Positions 51,810 through 60,961 are shown, counted from the stretch's first letter. The stretch: 64,000 nt of DNA from Lysinibacillus xylanilyticus (GCF_001708185.1 NZ_MDDN01000003.1:124001-188000), one strand, 5' to 3'. Notes: generated from the letters alone by a model not told the origin. Numbers and translations: made by a program.

Positions 51810-52997
51810 ATGCATATTGTTAAAAGAATTAGCACTTTAGAAAAGTATTTAAAAGCATTCGATTTACATGATTATTGGGTAGGGTTTAAAATGATACCTT
51901 TTGCAATTTTTAATGACAGGATTGTCTATTTATTTAATCATCCTAATTATACAGATCATAATCCTAAATCATATGTAGTTCTTGAAAAAACGGATGATTT
52001 CAACGGGTGTACACTTATCTTATTTGAGAAAATACCTACTGCTATTATCGATATTTCATATTACGATACAGATGAATTATTATATTCAATTTTAGTGCAT
52101 GAATTATTTCATGGTTTTCAATATCTTAATGAGGAATCAAGGTTTGCCAATGAAGTAGTGGGCGCTACATATACAAATCACCCAGAAAATATTGAAATAA
52201 GAAATCAAGAAAGGATCGCACTATGGAATGCACTTAACGTCCAAGAAATATATGAAAAAGAATACTATACTCAACAATTTGTATCATTTAGAAAAAGTAG
52301 ACAAGAGAAATTCCCAGAATATGTAGCGTATGAAAATTTTCTTGAAACAATTGAAGGCACAGCATTTTATATAGAATATCAGGCTTATCAAAACGTCATG
52401 CCTGATGATATACTGAGTGATTTTATCCATGATCTGCACGATATTGAAGCTTCGACACTGAATATTCGACAAAGTTGTTATTCATCTGGATTAACGTGCT
52501 GCCTATTGCTTGATATATTTGAACCAAATTGGAAGAAAGATTTTTTCTGTACATCCAAGCCATTATTTGAAATCCTTTTACAGTATGTTAGTACCATTCC
52601 GGTCCCATCCATTGAAATCAGTGAAAAAGCATTTCAGTTATCGAAAGAAATGGATATACGTAAACAAAAGGAAATCGAAAATTTTACAAAGAAAAATGTC
52701 TCAAAAATCGTAGCAATCGGTTCTATCAAAGTTGTAGGATTTGATCCAATGAATATGGTTGTAATGAATGAGCTGACATTCCATAAAACATTTGTAAAGC
52801 TACAAGTAAAAGATGATGTCATGACAATAAATCAACCAATTGTAATTAAAAAAATGGATGAAGAAAACACCATATTTTATTTAGAACTAGCAAATCAACC
52901 TGCTGTTGATGAACCGTCAATATGCATAAAAGAAATGGGAAATTTAATAGGTGAATTGGTTTCGATGACTGAGAAAACCTTTGTGTTAAAACTGTAA
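51810..52997 (+). CDS. Hypothetical protein with HEXXH zinc-peptidase-like motif
   Basis: A 395-residue soluble protein. Residues about 95-105 read ILVHELFHGFQYL, an HEXXH motif in a helix, and a possible third ligand is a glutamate in FLETIEGTAFYIEYQAY about 80-90 residues later. This layout fits a gluzincin-like metallopeptidase. The last 130 residues are beta-rich (KVVGFDPMNMVVMNELTF). No signal peptide, so a cytosolic role is likely. ATG with AGGAG. Not in an obvious operon. Confidence 0.65.
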   Translation: MHIVKRISTLEKYLKAFDLHDYWVGFKMIPFAIFNDRIVYLFNHPNYTDHNPKSYVVLEKTDDFNGCTLILFEKIPTAIIDISYYDTDELLYSILVHELFHGFQYLNEESRFANEVVGATYTNHPENIEIRNQERIALWNALNVQEIYEKEYYTQQFVSFRKSRQEKFPEYVAYENFLETIEGTAFYIEYQAYQNVMPDDILSDFIHDLHDIEASTLNIRQSCYSSGLTCCLLLDIFEPNWKKDFFCTSKPLFEILLQYVSTIPVPSIEISEKAFQLSKEMDIRKQKEIENFTKKNVSKIVAIGSIKVVGFDPMNMVVMNELTFHKTFVKLQVKDDVMTINQPIVIKKMDEENTIFYLELANQPAVDEPSICIKEMGNLIGELVSMTEKTFVLKL

Positions 52998-53144
52998 ATT
53001 CGTGACATCATCCAGAGGCTTGATCTTGTCTAGTTGTTCATAAAACAATAAATATATTATGTAAACTAATGAGAGGATCGAAAATAAAGCACGAATTAGC
53101 ATAGCATTTACAAAGTGATAAACTTTTAAAAAGGGGATAAGAAA

Positions 53145-53990
53145 ATGGCTCATTTCTATTTATCTGATTTATTACAGCGTTGCAACTATAACATGAATAA
53201 AACATTACTTATTCGTCATTCATTAAAACACGAGCGATTTATCAAAGCGTATCGCGACGGCTTTTTACGTGAATATACGCAAAAACAACCGCTTCATTTT
53301 TTTGATGCTTATGATTATGTGATTGTCTTTTCAGCAGATGATCGTACAACTGCTAAGTATTTAACATCGTATGAAGTGAGACATGGAGAGGTACCAAATG
53401 TTTCCGAAGATTGTTCGCCATTTTTGCTAGAGCCTTATAAAGATGAAATCATGCACCCTTTATTTGAAATCCCAACTGATCCATTACGTCCATATGAAAA
53501 TAAATTATTTATTGAATGGGGCAAAGCTGCTGTAAAATGGTATCAAAAAGGAACGAACGAAAAAATCATCACCCAGCTAGTTAATACGAGTCAATTTGTC
53601 TTTCCAGGATATGAAAATGTTCTATTAACTTTTGATAAGCTACAAGAAATCGTTGATGATCCTCAAACATATGCGGACTGGCATATTGCTTTAAGCTCGA
53701 TTAATGCGATTTACGCTATCACGGATTGCTCTAACGGAAAAATATATATCGGTTCTTCCTACAATAAAAACGGTTTACTCGGTCGGTGGTCAGATTATGC
53801 GACAACGTTTCATGGAGGCAATCTAGCTTTTAAGCAGCTACATGCCAACAATCCCAAAACGCATTTACAGTTCCAATATACAATTTTAAAAGTGCTGCCA
53901 AAAGATATCACAGCATTAGAAGCGATTGAAATTGAAAACAGTTTTAAACGTAAGCTACAAACCATTCCATTTGGCTATAACCATAATTAA
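53145..53990 (+). CDS. GIY-YIG nuclease-domain protein
   Basis: A 281-residue protein. The N-terminal 170 residues (YLSDLLQRCNYNMNKTLLIR, then HSLKHERFIKAYRDGFLREY) form an uncharacterised region seen before GIY-YIG domains in accessory loci. From about 185 the nuclease core appears: INAIYAITDCSNGKIYIGSS, GRWSDYATTFHGGN and the glutamate in TALEAIEIENSFK. It probably cuts DNA with a metal; a phage or plasmid defence role is possible but not shown. ATG with AAGGGG. Followed by a 33-codon frame that may be a nuclease relic. Confidence 0.75.
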   Translation: MAHFYLSDLLQRCNYNMNKTLLIRHSLKHERFIKAYRDGFLREYTQKQPLHFFDAYDYVIVFSADDRTTAKYLTSYEVRHGEVPNVSEDCSPFLLEPYKDEIMHPLFEIPTDPLRPYENKLFIEWGKAAVKWYQKGTNEKIITQLVNTSQFVFPGYENVLLTFDKLQEIVDDPQTYADWHIALSSINAIYAITDCSNGKIYIGSSYNKNGLLGRWSDYATTFHGGNLAFKQLHANNPKTHLQFQYTILKVLPKDITALEAIEIENSFKRKLQTIPFGYNHN

Positions 53991-54008
53991 AGACATTGAG
54001 GTGAAGAC

Positions 54009-54110
54009 ATGCTTGCTGATGTACACGGTAAAATAAATGAATCTAGTAATAACTTATTAGATTCATTAGTGGTGCTATTAGTAGGGAGCGAGAACAAGGA
54101 ATTAGAATAA
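54009..54110 (+). pseudogene. Short frame, possible truncated PD-(D/E)XK-type gene
   Basis: A 33-residue frame, MLADVHGKINESSNNLLDS and so on, behind GAGGTG. The first half resembles the N-terminus of restriction-like nuclease proteins I recall as 'MLAEIHGKIS-x-x-x-x-NL'. It stops early, so it is taken as a relic; it could also be a real small gene. Confidence 0.35.
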
Positions 54111-54124
54111 AGGAGAAAGATATT

Positions 54125-54811
54125 ATGACAGAATGTATAGATTGGAAAAACAATGCTCGAGGGCATAGATTTATAGCTTCTTTTAGCGGAGGGAAGGATA
54201 GTGTCTTAGCTCTATATAAAGCAGCGAAGGTTGGGGAAGCGATTGGACTGATCGTCATGCTGGAGGAAGAAGGGAAACGTTCTAGATCTCATGGAATGCC
54301 TCCAGAGCTTATATGTGCCCAAGCAAAGTCTATCGGGTTGCCTGTTTATACTGCCGCTTCAAGCTGGACAGATTATGAAAAAGAATTTATGCGCCTTTTA
54401 GAAAATGCTAAAAATCAAGGTGCAGAGGTGTTAGTAACTGGCGACTTAGATATGCCTGCACATGGCTGTTGGCATGAAAAGGTTACAAACAATGCTGGAT
54501 TAAAGCTTGGCATGCCTTTATGGGAAATGAACCATCGGGAAGCTGTTGAAGAATTCATAAATTTAGGATTTGTAACGATCCTTGTAACGGTAAATTTATC
54601 ATTGGGAATGCGAGAGGAAGATTTAGGGCGGACGTTAACCCATGAATACGTGAAGGAGCTTGAAGCTCGTGGTATTGACCCTTGCGGAGAAGGCGGAGAG
54701 TTCCATACTACCGTATTAAATGGGCCAATTTTTAAAAATCCGATTCCAGTTCGTAAAGGGGATATTATTAAAGACGGGGAATATGCTTTTTTGCCTTTAG
54801 AGCTAGTTTAG
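54125..54811 (+). CDS. Dph6-related ATP pyrophosphatase
   Basis: A 228-residue PP-loop protein. The ATP-binding loop is FIASFSGGKDSVLALYKA, and GMPPELICAQAKSIGLPVY, VLVTGDLDMPAHGCWHEKV and GIDPCGEGGEFHT are typical of the diphthine-ammonia-ligase-like family. Bacteria have no diphthamide, so the true substrate is unknown; an amidation or thiolation-type reaction is inferred from the fold. ATG with AAGGAG. Stands alone. Confidence 0.88.
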   Translation: MTECIDWKNNARGHRFIASFSGGKDSVLALYKAAKVGEAIGLIVMLEEEGKRSRSHGMPPELICAQAKSIGLPVYTAASSWTDYEKEFMRLLENAKNQGAEVLVTGDLDMPAHGCWHEKVTNNAGLKLGMPLWEMNHREAVEEFINLGFVTILVTVNLSLGMREEDLGRTLTHEYVKELEARGIDPCGEGGEFHTTVLNGPIFKNPIPVRKGDIIKDGEYAFLPLELV

Positions 54812-55046
54812 AACGAAGGCAGAGCGAGAGGATGAACTAAACCCTTTTGCCTCAGCTCATATATTAGCTTTTTAAGGTGAAATGGCAAAATAGGCCGCTT
54901 CACGAAATAAGTTGTCAAATAGGCGATTTACTAAGCCCATCAATATCGTAGCCTTTGAAGTATTTTTCTTCTTTCGCAAGTTATTTCTTTCCTTTTCTCC
55001 TTAAAATAATTTATAGTCAATGTAGTCGGATATTTAGGAGGAAATT

Positions 55047-55442
55047 ATGGGAAGATTAGTTCATTTTGAAATTCATGTAAGTGACATGGAACGCGCAAAA
55101 GCATTTTATGGAGAGGTTTTCGGATGGACCTTTCAAGATTGGAGTGATTACGCCGGAATGCCTTACTTTGGTGCAGTGACTGGTAATGACGATGAACTTG
55201 GAATCAATGGTGCTTTAATGCAACGTCAAAGTTCTCCTCCTGAAACAAATCAAGCTTTGAATGGATTTGCTTGTACCATGGGTGTGGAAAATTACGACAG
55301 TACGGAAGCTAAAATTATCGAGAATGGCGGCACGGTCGCAATGCCAAAGTATGCACTACCTGGAATGGCGTGGCAAGGATACTATCATGATACCGAAGGC
55401 AATATTTTTGGCATTCATCAACCTGATGTAAATGCAAAATAG
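55047..55442 (+). CDS. VOC-family (glyoxalase-like) protein
   Basis: A 131-residue protein of the vicinal oxygen chelate fold. It opens with VHFEIHVSDMERAKAFYGEV, a typical first module with a metal histidine, and ends with YYHDTEGNIFGIHQP, where a conserved glutamate or histidine coordinates metal. It belongs to the small glyoxalase-like group close to 27 kDa antigen CFP30B-type proteins. Substrate unknown. ATG with AGGAGG. Confidence 0.88.
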   Translation: MGRLVHFEIHVSDMERAKAFYGEVFGWTFQDWSDYAGMPYFGAVTGNDDELGINGALMQRQSSPPETNQALNGFACTMGVENYDSTEAKIIENGGTVAMPKYALPGMAWQGYYHDTEGNIFGIHQPDVNAK

Positions 55443-55605
55443 AATCTTTGAACTACACTCACCTCTATGAGTGGGAGTAGTTCAAGGATTTAGGACTGAA
55501 AACCCAAATTAACACAACAAAACGAATAGTATTATTCTTTAAAATACATACTACCAATCAGCATGCTAAAAGTATTTGATTATCTGGGCTGATTAGTCGT
55601 GCCAA

Positions 55606-55775
55606 TGTTAGTTGTAGAAGGTAGTAGCTTATACAATCATGTAAAGGGTGAGGGGAAGCCCATTTTCTTTATTCATCCTCCATTACTGACAAGCACAACT
55701 TTTGTTTATCAAGTTGAACAATTATCTAAAAAATATAAAAGTGATCACCTTTGATATTGAAAAGCTACCTTACTC
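55606..55775 (+). pseudogene. Alpha/beta hydrolase N-terminal relic
   Basis: From ATG 55606 the frame reads MLVVEGSSLYNHVKGEGKPI, FFIHPPLLTSTTFVYQVEQL, SKKYK and then shifts; VITFDIEKLPY continues in another frame. The HP-x-L oxyanion segment and 'VITFDI' are those of alpha/beta hydrolases. The nucleophile region and the rest are absent. No ribosome site is seen. Confidence 0.6.
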
Positions 55776-55861
55776 TGTAAAATTAAAGACAAGTGAATGT
55801 ATTACAAAACAGTAGTATCAAGGGGTTGTCTTTAATGTCACACATTATATTAAATAATTTT

Positions 55862-55896
55862 AGTACATCACTCATAAAAAGTGGTGTACTTTTTTG
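55862..55896 (+). terminator. Rho-independent terminator
   Basis: AGTACATCAC / GTGGTGTACT followed by TTTTTTG, in the 570-base gap after the VOC gene. Apart from this and the hydrolase relic, the gap holds nothing recognisable. Confidence 0.7.
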
Positions 55897-56023
55897 TTTA
55901 TTAGACCTCTAAATGAACTCATTTGCTACCACATTTCCCTAACAGTACCACTTATGGTATATTAACTTCAACGATTTATTACGTCATGGTGTAGCAATCA
56001 TTCAGTCGGCAGAGGTGAACAGA

Positions 56024-56362
56024 ATGAAGAATAGCAGGCGAAAGAACTGGGGGACTTTGCAGTATCACATCTCAATGAAGGATCAGGAATACTACCGCCG
56101 CAATAACTTGATCACTTCGTGGATGTCCGTATACGATGTACGCACTGCCAAAGGGATATACCGGCTCGATTTGGAAGACTATGCGCGTGAGGTGGTTGTG
56201 GCGAATTACTTGCTAGACTGCAACCGGGAGCGCAATGCGGAGAAGGTACGCAAATGGCAGACAGCTAAACAAGCGTTCCGTACGTCGGATCGGGTAACGT
56301 TCGGTACGAAGCGGAGGCTCGTTGTTTTCGAACAGCAGCCCCCTTGTACCAATTGGACATAA
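56024..56362 (+). CDS. Hypothetical protein with foreign base composition
   Basis: A 112-residue basic protein (KNSRRKNWGTLQYHISMKDQ, RLDLEDYAREVVVANYLLDC). It is clearly more GC-rich than its surroundings (codons CGG, CGC, GCG, CTC), as is the next 70 bases, which points to transfer from another genome. No family recognised; basic charge might suit nucleic-acid contact. ATG 56024 has AGAGG eight bases upstream. It lies next to insertion-sequence scars. Confidence 0.5.
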   Translation: MKNSRRKNWGTLQYHISMKDQEYYRRNNLITSWMSVYDVRTAKGIYRLDLEDYAREVVVANYLLDCNRERNAEKVRKWQTAKQAFRTSDRVTFGTKRRLVVFEQQPPCTNWT

Positions 56363-56484
56363 GGGGCTGGAACTATCGTCCGTTCGTCGGATTGTCGTCG
56401 ATCAGCAAGCGATAGCGCGCTTAGATTTAAAGCAAAATCTCAATTTTCCCTGTCCATTTTCTTGACATAGTATCACTTAACTTC

Positions 56485-56520
56485 ATGGGTATGGGGTAGC
56501 ACTACATCGCCATCAAGCTA
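56485..56520 (+). repeat. Insertion-sequence scar, left of the MerR-EamA pair
   Basis: GGGGTAGCACTACATCGCCA then TCAAGCTAA. Its near match GGGTAGCACCACATCACTAT then CAGGCTAA lies at 58036-58064, in the same orientation. Such strings are known from ends of IS elements in this group (my recollection, not checked). Confidence 0.5.
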
Positions 56521-56597
56521 AAGAATCAAAATCCCCACATAACGAAAATTTTATTCATTATTGACTACTGATAATGAGATTTATGTAAATTAAACGA

Positions 56598-56628
56598 AAA
56601 GGTTCGGAAAAATTCCGTGCCTTTTTAT
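56598..56628 (+). terminator. Terminator-like hairpin
   Basis: AAAGG-CGGAA / TTCCG-CCTTTTT, with two mismatched positions. Confidence 0.5.
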
Positions 56629-56657
56629 TATTTCTTCCTCTAGTTGTCATTTAATCC

Positions 56658-56688
56658 TTGACTTAGAGTTAAGTCTAAGTAGTAGCAT
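56658..56688 (+). promoter_or_regulatory. MerR-type promoter with 19-base spacer
   Basis: TTGACT, 19 bases, TAGCAT, with the dyad ACTTAGAGTTAAGTCTAAGT covering the spacer. The long spacer plus central dyad is the hallmark of promoters twisted into activity by MerR proteins, and this one precedes a merR gene. Confidence 0.75.
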
Positions 56689-56710
56689 GTAAAGAAAGGA
56701 GGAAATGAAA

Positions 56711-57109
56711 ATGTATAGTATATCAGAAGCGGCTATAAAAACAGGATTCACGGCTCATACTTTGCGCTATTATGAAAAGATTGGTCTACTGTCTTCTCCA
56801 TTAAGAAAAGGTGGGAAAAGAAGATATACAGAAGGTGAAATTAGATTACTTAAATTCATGAAAATGTTAAAGCAAACAGGGATGTCTTTAGAAGATATCC
56901 AAGAATTTTTAAAGGATGGTTGTCTTCTAGAAAATATTGATTCTAATGACATCCAGTTAAAAAAGATTCAAATCCGAGTAGATATTTTAAAGAAACACCT
57001 ACTCCTTTTAGAAGAGCAGAGACAAGAGATTGAAACGGTTATGAATGTGGCGAAGGTGAAATTAGAGACATATGAAACGATGATAGGAGACTTAAAAGGT
57101 GAAGAGTAA
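56711..57109 (+). CDS. MerR-family transcriptional regulator
   Basis: About 132 residues. The winged helix MYSISEAAIKTGFTAHTLRY, YEKIGLLSSPLRKGGKRRYT is a textbook MerR N-terminus, followed by LKFMKMLKQTGMSLEDIQEF and a dimerising coiled coil (about 75-130). No metal-binding cysteine pair is evident, so an organic ligand or stress signal is more likely than a metal. The second ATG is eight bases from GGAGG. It overlaps the transporter gene by 11 bases and should activate both through the upstream promoter. Confidence 0.9.
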   Translation: MYSISEAAIKTGFTAHTLRYYEKIGLLSSPLRKGGKRRYTEGEIRLLKFMKMLKQTGMSLEDIQEFLKDGCLLENIDSNDIQLKKIQIRVDILKKHLLLLEEQRQEIETVMNVAKVKLETYETMIGDLKGEE

Positions 57110-58010
57110 GATATATCTTATGTTAATAGGCTTTGCTGTATTTACAGGGGCTACTTTCAACCTGGCTAAGTATTCTGTTCACTATTTCTCAGCTGCAAGT
57201 GCTGCAGCATGGCGATTTGGTATAGCTGCATTGGTTATGGTACTTATCTTGGGATTTCAAAAACAAATAAAGATAAGAATCATTAAGACTCATTGGAAAA
57301 TGTATATCTTACTTGGTATTATAGGCATCTTTGGATTCAACGCTTTTTTCTTTTTAGGGATGAAGTATACTTCACCTTTAAATGGGGCATTGATTATGGG
57401 AACTAATCCTTTAGTAACTGCACTTTTTTCATATTTTATTTTAAAAAATCCGATTACAAAACAGCAAATGCTTGGCATGGCTTTTGCTTTAGTAGGTGTT
57501 ATATTAGTGCTTACTCAAGGTTCATTAGAAATTATTCGAACTTTATCTATTTCTAAAGGTGATTTACTTATCTTAGCAGGGAATATATGTTGGGCTTTAT
57601 ACGGTGTATTAGGAAGAAAATATTTAAATGGTAGTTCTTCAATGGAGACAACCACGTATACGATGGTAATTGGGGCTCTTTGCCTTACGATACTAGCGGT
57701 CTTTTTACCAAGTCCTCACCCTTTATCTTACGTTACGTTCTCAGCTTGGGGTGCTATTTTATTCATGGCTCTATTTACGAGCGTATTAGGCTACCTTTGG
57801 TGGAATAAAGGTATGGCCACTATTGGTGCAAGTAACACGTCTTTATTTTTCAACTTAGTTCCAGTAGTCACGATGATTCTTTCTATCATAACTGGTGCTA
57901 CTATTTCATTACCTCAAATAGTAGGTACATGTTTAGTTATTTTAGGAGTTCTAACAGCTTCTGGATTCTTACGTTTGAAAAGAAAACAAAAAGTTTCAGC
58001 TTCATTATAA
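57099..58010 (+). CDS. EamA/DMT-family transporter
   Basis: A 303-residue protein with ten transmembrane helices made of two EamA repeats. The first repeat carries YFSAASAAAWRFGIAALVMV and YTSPLNGALIMGTNPLVTAL; the second carries GNICWALYGVLGRKYLNG and GASNTSLFFNLVPVVTMILS. Family members export amino acids, nucleotides or drugs. The GTG start has AGGAGA eight bases upstream. Its overlap with merR suggests that MerR governs export of its own inducer. Confidence 0.9.
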   Translation: MKSKIYLMLIGFAVFTGATFNLAKYSVHYFSAASAAAWRFGIAALVMVLILGFQKQIKIRIIKTHWKMYILLGIIGIFGFNAFFFLGMKYTSPLNGALIMGTNPLVTALFSYFILKNPITKQQMLGMAFALVGVILVLTQGSLEIIRTLSISKGDLLILAGNICWALYGVLGRKYLNGSSSMETTTYTMVIGALCLTILAVFLPSPHPLSYVTFSAWGAILFMALFTSVLGYLWWNKGMATIGASNTSLFFNLVPVVTMILSIITGATISLPQIVGTCLVILGVLTASGFLRLKRKQKVSASL

Positions 58011-58035
58011 GAATAAATTTAGATAAAGACTATAT

Positions 58036-58225
58036 ATGGGTAGCACCACATCACTATCAGGCTAAGGTTTTACACTACCCATAAAGCAAAAAAGACGTTA
58101 TCCTTCCTGTAGAATCATAAGAAAGGATGGCGTTTTTTATGGATCTTTCGATTCTTGACGAACTTCAACCGATTGCTGAAGAATTACAACGACAGCACCA
58201 ACAAAACGCGAATTTCGTACGCTAA
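58036..58225 (+). mobile_element. Insertion-sequence remnant (IS4-like transposase N-terminus)
   Basis: The IS-end-like string at 58036-58064 is followed by a hairpin (ATCCTT / AAGGAT) and a short frame at 58139-58225 reading MDLSILDELQPIAEELQRQH. It ends after NANFVR. I take this as the start of an IS4-family transposase, broken after 28 codons. The rest of the gene is missing. Confidence 0.5.
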
Positions 58226-59227
58226 GGTACAATCGATCTTGATTCCTAAAAACACAATAGGAAGAAATTTATCAGAAATATTTTTAGTTTATTTAAAACA
58301 GAGAAACACCATAGTAAATGTTTCTTGTCCATTTAAGAAATCCACTCCTACACGTCCTTTTTCACTTTATGTTTTTCTCTTAATTGTCTCCTTTAACACC
58401 ATTATTATGTGTTTGTGTCCCACACGGTTTTTCACGGCTAATCATTTGTGACGAAGCTAACATGATGGCGATTTACCAATTCCTTGAGGGAAATAAATAA
58501 ACATAGAGCTAGATTCAGAAAACTCATTTTCAATGATAACTTGCAAATGAGTTTTATGTACTCTTGAATGTTTCCAGGTCAACTTTGTTTAATATAATAA
58601 CGACAACCTTTAGATAAAAACGATCTTCGCTATAGCTTTACCTTACCGTATAATAATCGTGTGCACTTTCATGAAGAATGGATGAAAGGACTCGGTCAAA
58701 AGCTGAGATAGGGGACAAGACAAATTAATGGGGGAAGCATCATTATATGAAGCTCCAAATCTAAAATGGATTGAAGGAGATTAGAAACCAAATAGTTCAA
58801 ACTAGGAAACGCACTAAGAAAATGTTTAAAAAAAAGTCGAATTCCTGTACGAAAAGGAACCGACTTTGTTAGATGTATAGAAATTAAAAGAATCCACAGT
58901 CAAAAAAATTATGTATAACACATTGAAACAAATAATCTTTTGTGTTAAATTTAGATAGATAGACATTATACAAATGAAATTCAGCGGGATATCCCTATTT
59001 TAATTATATAATGAAATCTATCCTTTCGTCAACTCTTATATTTATTTTTTTAAGGAGTGGTTGCTATGAATTCGAAAATTGAGCAGGAGAAAACAGCAAA
59101 CAGATTGGAGGACCTATGTAGTTTGCATCCAGAATTCTGAAGGACGTTGGATGGAGATAACAAATTAGAGAGACTTCACAAAGAAGTAATTGTGATGAAA
59201 AACATAGAAATTATATAGAAAGTAGGA
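58226..59227. other. 1-kb region of gene debris
   Basis: No intact gene. Short protein-like pieces occur, such as NDLRYSFTLPYNNRVHFHEE, WMKGLGQKL at about 58620-58710 and GEASLYEAPNLKWIEGD at 58730-58785. A 23-residue frame (MNSKIEQEKTANRLEDLC and so on) at 59066-59137 has AGGAG upstream. These are read as decayed genes; families were not recognised. Confidence 0.45.
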
Positions 59228-60766
59228 ATGATTTTATTGTCGGAGAAAACCCATTCTTTAGAGAAAAAAGCGCCATACGGCATGATTGCCATTTTATTTA
59301 TTGGTGCCTTTGTTGCTATTTTAAATGAAACATTACTAAACATTGCCCTTCCATCTATTATGGAAGAATTCGAAGTGAAAGCCACGGCAGTGCAATGGCT
59401 CTCAACGGGCTATATGCTAATTAACGGTATTTTGATACCCGCGAGTGCGTTCTTTATTCAGCGCTTTTCTGATAAAAAGTTATTTATAACAGCCATGTCA
59501 TTGTTTACTTTAGGAACGTTCCTAGCTAGTATCGCACCTGCGTTTGGTGTGTTATTAGGGGCTCGAATGATTCAAGCTGCAGGATCCGCCATTATGATGC
59601 CGTTATTAATGAATGTCATGCTTACTGCTTTTCCAGTCGAAAAAAGAGGGGCAGCGATGGGGATGTTTGGACTTGTTATGATTACAGCTCCAGCGATTGG
59701 TCCGACTCTTTCAGGATGGTTGATTGAGCATTACAATTGGAGAATGTTATTTGATCTTGTTCTGCCAATTGCCATTTTAACCTTAATTTTTGCAGCCTTT
59801 AAATTAAAAGATATAACACCACAACGTGCTATTAAACTTGATGTTTTTTCTCTTGTTTTATCTAGCATAGGATTTGGTGGCTTGCTTTATGGCTTTAGTT
59901 CCGCGGGGGAAAAAGGATGGGATAGTCCACTTGTTTACGGCACGATTATTATTGGTACACTTGCTTTAATTACCTTTACACTTCGTCAACTTCGATTGGA
60001 TGAGCCTATGCTTGAGTTTCGTATCTTTAAATATCCAATGTTTGCCTTATCTTCGGCCATTTCAATTGTCATTGCTGTCGCAATGTTCTCGGCCATGATC
60101 TTGATGCCCATTTATGTACAAACAATTCGTGGGATTTCACCAATGGATTCTGGCCTACTAATGCTTCCTGGAGCTATTGTTATGGGGATTATGTCGCCAA
60201 TTACAGGGAAACTCTTTGATAAGTATGGAGCAAGAATTTTGGCTGTGATCGGTTTGACCATTACCATTGTGACAACTTATTACTTTAGTAAAATTAGTAT
60301 GGATACAGCTTATTCTACACTTGTTTTGCTGTATACTTTACGTATGTTTGGGATGTCAATGGTCATGATGCCAGTCATGACAAATGGTTTGAATCAATTG
60401 CCAGCGCATAATAATCCTCACGGAACAGCTATGAATAATACACTACAACAAGTATCTGGTGCAATTGGTTCCGCGGTGTTGATTACCGTAATGAACCATC
60501 AAACGACTGCAAAAGCAGAGGAACTAGCTGCTGACGCAATGGCAAACATGAGTGCAAATGCAGTTCAACCATCAGCACAGGCTGCAGCTGAAATGCAACA
60601 ACACATCATGAATGAAGCGATGTTACATGGTATTAATTTTACCTTTTTCATTTCAACATTAATTGCAGTTATCGCCCTTATTCTTGCATTCTTTATTAAA
60701 AGAGTTAAACCTCCTCACGAGGTTAAGACGGATGGGGAACATTTAGAAACTGTTAATGAGCAATAA
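59228..60766 (+). CDS. DHA2-family MFS multidrug transporter (EmrB/QacA type)
   Basis: A 512-residue transporter with fourteen transmembrane helices. Family marks: NETLLNIALPSIMEEFEVKA, VQWLSTGYMLINGILIPASA, RMIQAAGSAIMMPLLMNVML (motif C region nearby: GLVMITAPAIGPTLSGWLI). It uses the proton gradient to expel drugs or lipophilic compounds. AGGA touches the ATG at 59228; a TTG three codons on (59237) has better spacing and may be the true start. It ends in its own terminator, before a TetR-MFS operon. Confidence 0.9.
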   Translation: MILLSEKTHSLEKKAPYGMIAILFIGAFVAILNETLLNIALPSIMEEFEVKATAVQWLSTGYMLINGILIPASAFFIQRFSDKKLFITAMSLFTLGTFLASIAPAFGVLLGARMIQAAGSAIMMPLLMNVMLTAFPVEKRGAAMGMFGLVMITAPAIGPTLSGWLIEHYNWRMLFDLVLPIAILTLIFAAFKLKDITPQRAIKLDVFSLVLSSIGFGGLLYGFSSAGEKGWDSPLVYGTIIIGTLALITFTLRQLRLDEPMLEFRIFKYPMFALSSAISIVIAVAMFSAMILMPIYVQTIRGISPMDSGLLMLPGAIVMGIMSPITGKLFDKYGARILAVIGLTITIVTTYYFSKISMDTAYSTLVLLYTLRMFGMSMVMMPVMTNGLNQLPAHNNPHGTAMNNTLQQVSGAIGSAVLITVMNHQTTAKAEELAADAMANMSANAVQPSAQAAAEMQQHIMNEAMLHGINFTFFISTLIAVIALILAFFIKRVKPPHEVKTDGEHLETVNEQ

Positions 60767-60777
60767 TTAAGCTAGAA

Positions 60778-60814
60778 AACGGGTGATGCTTACCTCAAGC
60801 AACACCCGTTTTTA
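60778..60814 (+). terminator. Rho-independent terminator
   Basis: AACGGGTG / CACCCGTT with an inner GCTT / AAGC stem and T-run. Confidence 0.8.
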
Positions 60815-60892
60815 TTTGTTTGAAATTGTGCGCAGACTATTTCTTTCATGATTTATCGAACTGAAAATATAAAAATAATTCTGGAAATTAAA

Positions 60893-60940
60893 TTGACAAT
60901 GGAAACAAATTACAATATAATCTGATTGATTCGTCAATCA
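60893..60940 (+). promoter_or_regulatory. Consensus promoter and TetR operator
   Basis: TTGACA, 17 bases, TATAAT is a perfect sigma-A promoter. Directly after the -10 box lies TGATTGA-TTCG-TCAATCA, an 18-base palindrome covering the start point. This is where a TetR repressor would block its own operon. Confidence 0.85.
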
Positions 60941-60961
60941 TTTTCTGAAAGGAGTTTCTAA

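Noticed and set aside
54043..54258. Minus-strand open frame
   Set aside because: Shadow of the Dph6-like gene with no ribosome site.
58155..58451. Plus-strand frame of 98 codons
   Set aside because: It lies in another frame over the IS-like fragment and debris, has low-complexity hydrophobic content and no ribosome site.
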